This document shows, in pieces, positions 17,001 through 22,526 of a stretch of DNA of 26,330 nt (position 1 is the first letter of the stretch; each line of letters opens with the position of its first letter). The notes beneath the pieces were generated by a model that saw only the letters and a list, made by a program, of their open reading frames with translations, did not search any database and was not told where the DNA came from. The position numbers and the translations under genes are program-made. This stretch comes from CAIVAT01 sp037139855 (lineage in GTDB: Bacteria > Bacteroidota > Bacteroidia > Bacteroidales > FEN-979), in the NCBI GenBank assembly GCA_037139855.1, contig JBAXFM010000032.1, positions 1 through 26,330 on the forward strand, in the 5' to 3' direction.

Positions 17001-18840
17001 AGCATACTTCACCGTTACGGATGCGTACGATATCTGTCATTCCGTCGCCGGTCATATCTGCCAGAAATATTGTTTGCTTTGGGTCGGCAAAAACCATGAA
17101 CGGACCTGCTTCTTCATCAAATGGTTTGGTTGTTTTATTTGCCCGTGAAAAACCGGTTCTTCCTTCCGACTGATACCATTTGATTACATTATCTTCTGTA
17201 ATTAAAACCTCTGATTTCCCATCGCCCGTTAAATCAAGCATTCTTGTGTTAGGGTCGGCAAAGTTTATATTGGGAATATCTTTAAAGTTTCGGAAAGCAC
17301 CCCATTCATTATCATCGTCTAATTCAAAGTACCCTTTAGATTCTGTTCCATAGCAAACCAATTGTTTTCCACCATCGGCATCCAGATCGGCAAGTTGAAA
17401 CTGACCCCCCAAACCTATGAATGACGGTTTAGGCGTAACCAATTTAGCATTCCCGAATTCTCCGTTGCCTGAATTGTGTTTGTAATACCAGCCCTCTGAT
17501 TGTTCTGTGAGAATACCTGCTAAGCCTTCATTAAATAAATCTGTAAACTGATATTGCTGCTCGTCAAGTCCGGCAGGTGCATTAGCCAGATTGTCCGTTG
17601 AAATTGTTTTTACATCTTTATGCCAGTCATGTTTCTGATAAACAAATTCAGTTGCAGGAAAGTTTTTGTTGGTGTAATTTCCATCAGGTTTTTTTATATA
17701 ACCATGAGCTGTAACTGATTTTAAAAAGGTAAAATCTCTTTGCGTTGAAATGTCGTATTCGAAATTTACAGATTTAACAAGAGCTGAACCTCCGGGCAAT
17801 TCAGTAAAGCAGTGAAAAAGCAAAACCCTTTTGCACAAGCGTGTTGTTCTTATTTCAAAACCGGATTTATAATTTGAGAAAGAATCAATGCGGAAATCCC
17901 AATCGTTAACTGTTGTTACAGGGTCGGAAATCTTTAAAGTTCCGTAATCAAAAACAGTTTGAAACATAAAGTCTGATTCAGCCGGAAATGCATCGCCGAA
18001 TTTTTTATAAGGAGTTTTATTGCCATATAAAATTTTATCAGGATAAATATTTGTGTAGGTTATGTTCCCATTCTTAAAACGATTCCTGTTGTGCAGAAGC
18101 GAGGAGTCAAAACCTTTGTCATCTTCTTTTTTATAAGTATAATGTGAACAGTTTCCTTTATCATCGAAGACCAATTCAGGCAACCATTCAAAAATTTTTT
18201 CATTGTCTTCCGGGTTAGATATAACGGAACCGGCCGTCCATCCGAGAAGAGTAGTAATATTATCTTTTGTAATTATACGCCATTTAATAATCCCTGTTGT
18301 TTTAACCAACCATCGTTCAATACGGGCAAATAAACCCTCGATGCGGGGCTTGTAAAATCTGATTTTATACAAACCATCAGGAGAATCTTTCTCATTTATA
18401 ATATAATTTCCATTGCTGTCTTTCAAAAAAACTCCCTTATTATCTTTTTTGTATTCAGGCACTAAATCTTCTGCTTCTGAAAAAAGAAAAATATCAGAAT
18501 CAGTTGAATCAAAATATTGTGGCAGACCTTTGTCTGTTTTGCGTTTGATTGAAGGCAACCTTAAATTCCAGCCCAGGCCGAATACGCTATTCCCTGAACC
18601 CGAATTGTAGGATAACGAAAGGGAAGGAGAAACGCCTCGTGCCGCCGAAACAGGAATAGGAACTGAAAACGAAGCAGTTCCATTTACCGCATTTACTGTA
18701 AACTTTTCGTCAATTCCCTTAATTGCTCCGCCTCCTTTAGGTAAAGTAATTGAGGGCACTTCAATAGCTTTGGAAGCAGACTTTCCTTCATCGGTTTTGA
18801 GAAATTGCGAAGTGCTTCTGTTTTTTGATTGCTCGTTCAT
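11098..18840 (-). CDS. Fused Tc toxin components B and C (TcB-TcC, Rhs cocoon with cargo)
   Basis: The 2580-residue product combines TcB and TcC. Family structures show these forming a hollow YD/Rhs shell that holds a self-cleaved toxin and docks onto TcA through a beta-propeller. Visible in order: an SpvB domain starting with LPKGGGAIKGI and including SLSYNSGSGNSVFGLGWNL; FG-GAP/VCBS repeats of the propeller (LADLDADGG near 480, LDLTGDGKSEV near 535, LADMTGDGMTDIV near 598, LADIDGSGTTDII near 647); TcdB middle domains (about 695-860 and beyond); many YD repeats; an Rhs core (about 2135-2245) with YHPFGTTAY, RYTGMERDAETGLEYHSARY and DPIGIGDGVNLF (Asp2219), closing with DKNG at 2242-2245; then a cargo of about 335 residues. 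The start at 18840 gives a typical short polar N-terminus before SpvB. It is the first gene of the operon, ahead of TcA. No signal peptide is present. The B and C parts are often separate genes; here they are one unbroken frame. Confidence 0.95.
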   Translation of the reverse strand: MNEQSKNRSTSQFLKTDEGKSASKAIEVPSITLPKGGGAIKGIDEKFTVNAVNGTASFSVPIPVSAARGVSPSLSLSYNSGSGNSVFGLGWNLRLPSIKRKTDKGLPQYFDSTDSDIFLFSEAEDLVPEYKKDNKGVFLKDSNGNYIINEKDSPDGLYKIRFYKPRIEGLFARIERWLVKTTGIIKWRIITKDNITTLLGWTAGSVISNPEDNEKIFEWLPELVFDDKGNCSHYTYKKEDDKGFDSSLLHNRNRFKNGNITYTNIYPDKILYGNKTPYKKFGDAFPAESDFMFQTVFDYGTLKISDPVTTVNDWDFRIDSFSNYKSGFEIRTTRLCKRVLLFHCFTELPGGSALVKSVNFEYDISTQRDFTFLKSVTAHGYIKKPDGNYTNKNFPATEFVYQKHDWHKDVKTISTDNLANAPAGLDEQQYQFTDLFNEGLAGILTEQSEGWYYKHNSGNGEFGNAKLVTPKPSFIGLGGQFQLADLDADGGKQLVCYGTESKGYFELDDDNEWGAFRNFKDIPNINFADPNTRMLDLTGDGKSEVLITEDNVIKWYQSEGRTGFSRANKTTKPFDEEAGPFMVFADPKQTIFLADMTGDGMTDIVRIRNGEVCYWPNLGYGKFGAKVAMDNAPVFDHPDSFNPAFIKLADIDGSGTTDIIYLGKNKFTCWMNLSGNSFNAIPFEIDNFPEIHHNAKITVTDLLGNGVACIVWSSLLSKDSNSPLRYIDLMNSKKPHIMVFYKNNLGKEVTLEYTASTKFYIDDKKAGNPWITKLHFPVQCITRTETADKVTGWKFVSSYKYHHGYYDHPEREFRGFGMVEQTDAEQFENWVNADATKIVDNELHQEPVVSKTWFHTGAFLREKKILSQFESEYWYEVMKKKGYSVTNNEVELPDAKLIGAPGIPDSVIAHLNPLEWQEALRACKSKTLRSEVFAYDAPASGATDDEIKKQLTPYSVATHNCIIELLQPKGKNKYAVFAVKESEAITYNYERNTEDPRIAHTLNIKLDEYGNILESASVVYPRLSADASLPVITQQEQSKTAIIYAQNQFTNDVFDDDVYRLRLPSETKAYELKGVPKKHPYYSPDDFKDILSDLNSDTANYSEIDKAPTGKPLKRLIENVRSTYYDKNLSAALPLNQLDALAIPYESYQLAYTPELLEDIFGPINLPGSKITDALMTEGRFTHSEGDSNWWIRSGTTQFLEGAETAGDAQNRFYVPLSYTDPYGTKTCVKYYGTYFLFIEETTDAFENKTIVDLFNFRTLSPQRMRDINNNLSEAISDELGLVKATAVMGKDSNNDKTGDQADDLTGITEFTEQPEKDLVNQFFNVPDTSDGVADSVTLTTKAKQLLQHSTTRYVYDLDTYKNTGKPVVVASIAREEHYIDNTNSPVQLGFEYSCGMGKTVMKKVQANPGMAKKVIVHPDNSFSVTEVDTSTLKPKQLRWIGNGRTILNNKGNAVKQYEPYFSVSNRYEDLKEIVETGVTPIMHYDALSRLVKTINPDTTFSKIEFDAWKQLVFDANDTILASDWYNNRTNRLIDAELIAAGKDPVKEKTAADNAAKHANTPNVLHFDTLGRHVLSIDNNKNILTNAHEYYRTKKNLDIEGNLRTVIDAREITENADLGNTVMQFKYDMLGDLVYQNSMDAGQRWLLTNILGNPLRTWDERDNEFQYFYDILHRPERSSVINTVGKPGDQILNNIFVRIIYGESLLLPGRTNEVLLQSKNILGKPIQNYDTGGLVDTPEYDFKGQPKSTTRKLYKDYKGVVNWMDANLTTDLETTPYTFITETDALGRITRQTAPDGSIITPSYNETGLLNGETVALLDPALTSSYIQNVDYNEKGQRNKIIYGNNVTTNFYYDKETFRLNHVESRRQNSEVLQNLFYTFDPVGNITAIEDKAIPISFFANAVIEPVSEYTYDALYRLANATGRENNAALNYDSRDNWNDAPFLHTINPGDPMAVQNYTQHYQYDEVGNIKQMRHVASGNNWTRDYDYEKLNNRIKSTVVGDISVPKNYTNYVHHPLHGFLTQLPNLDDIGWNFKEEMVKSTQQKVNPGNGTAETTYYQYDSKGQRLRKITENSAGAGATPTIKEERIYIAGYELYKKHSGPDTGLERVSLSLIDGGNRFVMIETRNETDDDTEKRLVRYQLHNHIGSACLELDDTAQVINYEEYHPFGTTAYQAKNKNIKSAAKRYRYTGMERDAETGLEYHSARYYLPWLGRWLSCDPIGIGDGVNLFRYCKNNPISNLDKNGKQADAPLRLTPPSILNPQSSEERLNASIASAISPGVLQLATPQPLSLFLPGTTTQAISPGSPASDTSSPSTTPTTPPSEPSTPFPIQASFSLSDQRLDVRFAERVRLRVETSGAELSTINTGDLNLRLRYDYGADLSFRIGNPDVGSGSVGYNPSTGVGSATFTGGSGDSATGYRSAFSVGTDGNVSLTSSIGFRTTLGGSESLRLGQSFGFNAQTRGLSFGLTLGGPLAPTATDLSTSVPLAESSARSVTGDIGSLNHGIGGFIDRHNSVPPGSPAGTVSDFSALGTAGKQLGQVAGIPHSPSVRAGLQLSITPVPTTGQTNFTVSGGLQGYFW
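11101..12105 (-). other. C-terminal cargo region of the TcB-TcC fusion, unrecognised toxin
   Basis: These are residues 2246-2580, after the Rhs core. They contain a Pro/Ser/Thr linker (about 2296-2329, with repeated SPG/SPA units). A run of short Gly/Ser/Thr-rich segments with beta-strand-like alternation follows (about 2330-2475, for example ATFTGGSGDSATGYRSAFSV). Then comes a less regular stretch containing HGIGGFIDRHN, and a final strand pair ending in GGLQGYFW. Only two lysines are present (2246 and 2536) and no cysteine; arginine is the main basic residue. I see no ADP-ribosyltransferase, glycosyltransferase, deaminase, nuclease or protease motif. The domain could be a beta-barrel or sandwich acting on membranes, a scaffold-like effector, or a degenerated toxin. 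The boundary is inferred from Rhs-core similarity to Photorhabdus TccC proteins, which cleave themselves just after this motif. Confidence 0.6.
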
Positions 18841-18976
18841 TTGGCGAATTTAATTAGCGTTGTGGCATAAGCAAATGCGGCGCAACTGAGGTTGACTTTC
18901 AGATCGATCTTTTTTTTTGTAAGTCATGTATAATTATTTCTCATCAAAATTATTTATTTTTTATTGTGATAACGAA

Positions 18977-19006
18977 TAAAGCTATAATTTTAACAATATT
19001 TAACAA
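18977..19006 (-). promoter_or_regulatory. Candidate promoter of the toxin operon
   Basis: On the minus strand a TTG (19004-19006) is followed after exactly 19 bp by TAGCTTTA (18977-18984). This fits the Bacteroidota pattern TTG-N19-TAnnTTTG except for the last base. Transcription would start near 18970 and leave a leader of about 130 nt before the TcB-TcC start. The surrounding 150 bp is very AT-rich, so chance matches are possible. Confidence 0.4.
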
Positions 19007-19019
19007 CATTGATTGTTAA
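18990..19019. promoter_or_regulatory. Inverted repeat overlapping the toxin promoter, possible operator
   Basis: TTAACAAT (18990-18997) and its reverse complement ATTGTTAA (19012-19019) are separated by 14 bp and overlap the spacer and -33 element of the candidate promoter. Centres 22 bp apart, about two helical turns, would suit a dimeric regulator. No regulator gene is in the window, and in AT-rich DNA an 8-bp inverted repeat can arise by chance. Confidence 0.25.
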
Positions 19020-19211
19020 CATAATAACAATAAAAATAATGGCATTGTATTGTCGTGTATTTATTTACTACGACATAATTATTTCTTATAAACAGTTTCA
19101 CTATAATCACTTTCCTTAATGGTTGTGGTTGATTTTATATCTACTCCTATGAATTCAACATTTATCCGATTGTGGATTGTCCTTGAGATCATGGATTTTT
19201 TTGATGAGCCG

Positions 19212-19251
19212 CTAAACCTGTCAGGGTCTGTAGGACCTGTCAGTGTTTAAA
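19212..19251. repeat. Half copy of the palindromic repeat
   Basis: This 40-bp element matches 1417-1456, the second half of the 86-bp repeat, with three differences by eye, in the same orientation. As in the left copy, it is followed within about 15-20 bp by an A-rich tract and a GCCGC-initiated hairpin, so the repeat half and the terminator seem to travel together. Confidence 0.75.
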
Positions 19252-19264
19252 ATCTTAAAAAAAC

Positions 19265-19288
19265 AAAAAAGCCGCCCCAACAGGCAGC
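19265..19288 (-). terminator. Intrinsic terminator of the hydrolase operon
   Basis: On the minus strand GCTGCC, a six-base loop and GGCGGC form a six-pair stem (one G-T pair) followed directly by TTTTTT. It lies about 160 bp after the stop of the alpha/beta hydrolase gene, beyond the 86-bp repeat, and would separate that operon from the toxin operon. Confidence 0.6.
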
Positions 19289-19346
19289 TTAACTTCGGTT
19301 CCGCTCAGTTACCACTTTGCTAAAAAAGAACAACCAGCAAACTGAA

Positions 19347-19432
19347 TCAGACCCTGTCAGGTCTTGAAGACCCTGACAGGTCTGATTAGCGGCTAAACCT
19401 GATAGGGTCTGAAAGACCTGTAAGTGTTTAAA
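19347..19432. repeat. Right copy of the 86-bp double-palindrome repeat
   Basis: This copy aligns without gaps to 1371-1456 with 9 mismatches in 86 by eye and has the same orientation. It contains the palindrome CCTGTCAGGTCTT with AAGACCCTGACAGG and a second weaker palindrome ending in GTGTTTAAA. It begins 18 bp downstream of the alpha/beta hydrolase stop codon. The pair of copies brackets about 18 kb that contains only the two toxin genes. Confidence 0.85.
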
Positions 19433-19449
19433 CCCTTAGGTACCGGGTT

Positions 19450-20805
19450 TTATTTGCTGTGATGATAGATCCAGCGAGATCCTTCATAAAAGGCGCGGGG
19501 AGCCACGGCCACATGAACGGTGCCGCTTTTCGGGTAAACAGGTTCCCAGGCGACATAATCAATATTGGTCAGGCCGAGATCTGTGAATCTTTTCTTCGCG
19601 GCAACATAGTTACCAAAAGGAACACAGTCGTCATTTTGACAATGCCACAGAAGCATGTGCGATTTTGGCGTCCAGTCTATATACGAATTGTTCCCGTACA
19701 TGGATAGATATGCCTGACTTTTTGGGTTTTGCAACGAATCGATGTAGGCCTGATTAAACACTTTTTTCAAGATCTTGTCGGGGGGCATGATGCCATTTAC
19801 CACCGTTTCATCATAAAAACCGGTTGTGTATTTCGGAATATCAGTCAAATAGGGTTCTTTCAGCATGGCTGAAAAGGGAAAGGTGTTTGGATAAATGGTG
19901 TTATACCCGACAAGCATCATGGGTAAAAAATAGGGAACCGGAAAGGGAGTATCTTTCAGCATTTCAGTGAGCATGGTGCCCGACAGGTCGTAAGGCCCAT
20001 CCATGCAAACCACGCCCTGCAATCCGACATTTCTTGATTCCAGTTCCCTTGCGGCTGACATGGTCACATAACCGCCTTCGGAATAGCCATACAGGAAAGT
20101 CTGACCATTCCACTGAACGTAGGCGTTCCGTTCGCAACTGAGTGATTTCTGCGCGGCTTCCACCATGTCGGCCGTGGCATTGGCCAATTTTTCGCGGATC
20201 ACATACGGATGATTTTCGTTCACATCATCGCCCATTCCCTGGTAATCGGGCATGATGATGATCCACCCGTACCAGATGGCCATGATATCGGCAATGGCCA
20301 TTTCGGGATAATTTTTCCAATCGCTGGTGCTGGCGCTTTTCCATTTGGATGGTGAATATTTCTTTTGCAGCTGCGTACCATGATTAACGGATACAATCGG
20401 GGCGCTTATTCTGCCAAAAGCGCTCCATGGATAAATCAGCAGGCCGGTAAGCTGGATCGGGTTTCCTTTGTTATCCGTTGAGGTGTACTTCACTACCTCG
20501 TGGGCGATGGGCCTTAACTGTAAAGAGTTGGGGAGTGAGTCAACCGTTTCCTGATAAAAATCACTATAATCGTATTCAGTGGTATCATTCGGAAGTAGCA
20601 TTAACTGAGTCATCACCTCGTCGACAGTCCGTTCGGTGTGGGTTACCACCTCAAAACCCCCGGAAGTTAACTCGCTACAGCCAGGGTCCGGTTTCTTTTT
20701 CTTGCAGGAAGAAATTACAATGATGACCGAAAGCAGTAAAAGAAATCCTGCCGTGATTTTTAAAAATCTCCGGCTGGCTTTTGAAATCAATGTTTGTTTT
20801 TTCAT
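19450..20805 (-). CDS. Lipoprotein alpha/beta hydrolase, secretory-lipase-like
   Basis: I place the start at the ATG at 20803-20805, which opens a proper lipoprotein signal (MKKQTL, a hydrophobic core, then a lipobox ending ISSC followed by four lysines). The in-frame ATG at 20838 would add 11 polar residues ahead of it. The mature protein is an alpha/beta hydrolase of about 450 residues. Numbered from 20838 it shows VNHGT (151-155, oxyanion region), PDYQGMG (197-203), the nucleophile elbow GYSEGG with Ser253, a likely catalytic Asp403 in NDDCVP, and His442 in GTVHVAV. This resembles secretory lipases and related esterases or peptidases; the substrate is not determinable. It should be anchored in an outer or inner membrane. 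It is the last gene of a three-gene minus-strand operon, 56 bp after the T9SS protein gene. Confidence 0.85.
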   Translation of the reverse strand: MKKQTLISKASRRFLKITAGFLLLLSVIIVISSCKKKKPDPGCSELTSGGFEVVTHTERTVDEVMTQLMLLPNDTTEYDYSDFYQETVDSLPNSLQLRPIAHEVVKYTSTDNKGNPIQLTGLLIYPWSAFGRISAPIVSVNHGTQLQKKYSPSKWKSASTSDWKNYPEMAIADIMAIWYGWIIIMPDYQGMGDDVNENHPYVIREKLANATADMVEAAQKSLSCERNAYVQWNGQTFLYGYSEGGYVTMSAARELESRNVGLQGVVCMDGPYDLSGTMLTEMLKDTPFPVPYFLPMMLVGYNTIYPNTFPFSAMLKEPYLTDIPKYTTGFYDETVVNGIMPPDKILKKVFNQAYIDSLQNPKSQAYLSMYGNNSYIDWTPKSHMLLWHCQNDDCVPFGNYVAAKKRFTDLGLTNIDYVAWEPVYPKSGTVHVAVAPRAFYEGSRWIYHHSK

Positions 20806-20861
20806 TTGTATTTTCTTTGTTAGATGAATGTCAGACAATCGGTAAATCAGTTTGGTTGTGC

Positions 20862-22511
20862 CTAATAGACAAAAATTTTCCGTGTCACAGTATAATCTGT
20901 CGTAAAAATCCGCAGGAAATAACAGCCGGGAGTGAGATTTGAAATTCCAAGCCGGGCTTCCTTGCCACCCGCATAATCAGTGGATAAAACCTTTAATCCG
21001 GTTTGATTGAACAACTCGAACCGGGCCATGGTCGTTGACTTGAGAAACTGTATATGAAGCGCATCCTTTGCCGGAACCGGGTAAACAATAATCCCGGCCT
21101 GTATGGTTTCATCATTTATTCCCGCTGAGTTGTCAAACCGGATATTGCGCAGGTACATGTTATTTCCTTCGGTGGGGCCGGATGAAAGCTTGAACATTAC
21201 GGACTCCTTGTTGGCAAGTTTGGGAAGGTCAATCGTAACTGGCTTCCACTGGGCTTCGGTTGGGATAAAATATGTTGAATCATCCGGGGCCGATTGGTAA
21301 TCAATGGATGAGAGATTGACCATCAGTTCCCAGGTATTTCCGCAATCTGTGGAATAGTTGAATTGAGTTAAATCATAACCGGCCTTTCTGATAACTGAAT
21401 TGTTATGCGTACATGCAACCTCAAAACGCATGCAGGGTTTGTCGTTGCCGGAAAATGAGAGGCCGGGCAGATATAGGTCACTTGTATAATCCACCGGAAT
21501 GTTGTAATAAGGAATTCTCAAAGCCTTGGTGATTCCAAGATCGGCGCGTTCCCAGGTTGGAATTGTTTTGTAAGGGTTGTCGATTGTCCATTTATTGTAG
21601 GGGAATAGCGGATCGGTGAAATTCTGGGCAAATGGTACAGGCAGATAACTCTGAATGCTGGAAAAACGCATGTTAATGGTATCCCTTTTATATCCGCCAG
21701 ATGATCCATTTAATTCTGAGATGAAATATTTTACGGTATGAGAACCGTCGGAAACCAGGGTAAAGTTTTTCCCATCGAATTGCATGGTTCCATAGGTTTT
21801 CAGGTTCCCTGTCCAGGTGAGTGTTTCGGCGGCCTGGTTATCCATGGCAACACTGATTTTAGCGCTTTGAATGGTCTTTGTCCCATAATTCTGAAACTTG
21901 AGGTAGGGATGTATCGAGTTTGTGCAGGTAACCGGGCTAATTGAATCAATTTTCATCAGATCGAGGTAAAGGCTGTCGGAAGGAGCTGTCGGACAGGCAT
22001 GCATCCGGGCATGGATTACCGCGGTATCAACCCGGCCTATCAGTGTGAGGCGCCGGTCGCGGCAGATCATATAAATCGTCGGAAAAAAATTCACCAGATA
22101 ATCTTTGGTAATCTTATCGCCATTCGGCGGGCAGGTGGCAATGAAAGGAAAAGGCTCTCCCTCGGTCCAATCGCCATTTGTTGGTTTTTGAATCCCCTTG
22201 ATCTGGTTAACGGTACTTTTAATTCCTTCCACTTCGAATATCATCAGTTCATTGGTTCCCGGAGGTCCCCAGGCATTGTATGCATGGGCCAGCGAATGAG
22301 TCTCTTTATACAGCCAGCAGGGGCCGCAGTTTACTTCAAAAAAATCGATGATCACCACTTTCCCCGAGTCAAGGTAATCGTACAAATGGTGAGTGTTTCC
22401 GTTGATGTCCTGCAGGGTGAAATCAGGAGCAATGCTGCCATTGGGCAACTGGCCGAATGTTGTTGAAAAGAGAGCCAGAAAAATGAATGCGAAAAATACA
22501 AAACGTTTCAT
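20862..22511 (-). CDS. Exported thioredoxin-fold protein with T9SS type A sorting domain
   Basis: This 549-residue protein has a Sec signal peptide (residues 1-20, cut near TTFGQ). A TlpA/AhpC-like redoxin domain follows (about 25-190), opening with APDFTLQDINGN and carrying the redox motif NCGPCW with Cys62 and Cys65. A beta-rich middle (about 190-465) resembles adhesion or choice-of-anchor sandwich domains. A C-terminal T9SS type A sorting domain (about 470-549) has YPVPAKDALHI and a closing ISNLTPGCYFLRIF-like strand. Known sorting domains direct export across the outer membrane and are then removed. The protein is therefore probably released or cell-surface attached, where the CGPC site could act on disulfides of exported proteins; that role is an inference. 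It lies 15 bp after the metal-hydrolase gene upstream, so cotranscription is very likely. Confidence 0.88.
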   Translation of the reverse strand: MKRFVFFAFIFLALFSTTFGQLPNGSIAPDFTLQDINGNTHHLYDYLDSGKVVIIDFFEVNCGPCWLYKETHSLAHAYNAWGPPGTNELMIFEVEGIKSTVNQIKGIQKPTNGDWTEGEPFPFIATCPPNGDKITKDYLVNFFPTIYMICRDRRLTLIGRVDTAVIHARMHACPTAPSDSLYLDLMKIDSISPVTCTNSIHPYLKFQNYGTKTIQSAKISVAMDNQAAETLTWTGNLKTYGTMQFDGKNFTLVSDGSHTVKYFISELNGSSGGYKRDTINMRFSSIQSYLPVPFAQNFTDPLFPYNKWTIDNPYKTIPTWERADLGITKALRIPYYNIPVDYTSDLYLPGLSFSGNDKPCMRFEVACTHNNSVIRKAGYDLTQFNYSTDCGNTWELMVNLSSIDYQSAPDDSTYFIPTEAQWKPVTIDLPKLANKESVMFKLSSGPTEGNNMYLRNIRFDNSAGINDETIQAGIIVYPVPAKDALHIQFLKSTTMARFELFNQTGLKVLSTDYAGGKEARLGISNLTPGCYFLRIFTTDYTVTRKIFVY

Positions 22512-22526
22512 GGCGGTGTGTTTTAA

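Larger units (their letters stand above)
18841..19449. other. Noncoding region upstream of the toxin operon
   Basis: This 609-bp gap separates the hydrolase operon (ending at 19450) from the toxin operon (starting at 18840). It holds the toxin leader (about 18841-18970), an AT-rich candidate promoter and inverted repeat (18977-19019), featureless AT-rich sequence (about 19020-19210), a 40-bp half repeat (19212-19251), a terminator hairpin (19265-19288) and the full 86-bp repeat (19347-19432). No gene or tRNA is seen in it. Confidence 0.65.

Noticed and set aside
11098..18840. Interpretation as an interbacterial (type VI or contact-dependent) Rhs toxin
   Set aside because: SpvB, propeller and TcdB middle domains plus an adjacent TcA identify a Tc toxin. 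There is no PAAR or VgrG part and no immunity gene.
1508..18840. Extracellular contractile injection system
   Set aside because: No sheath, tube, baseplate or AAA ATPase gene is present; the injection apparatus here would be TcA itself.
20806..20838. Upstream ATG at 20838 as the start of the alpha/beta hydrolase
   Set aside because: It would place 11 polar and basic residues ahead of a standard lipoprotein signal; the ATG at 20805 gives a normal signal length.
21999..22466. Plus-strand open frame of 155 codons
   Set aside because: It is antisense to the redoxin domain of the T9SS protein, which has a signal peptide, the CGPC motif and a sorting domain.
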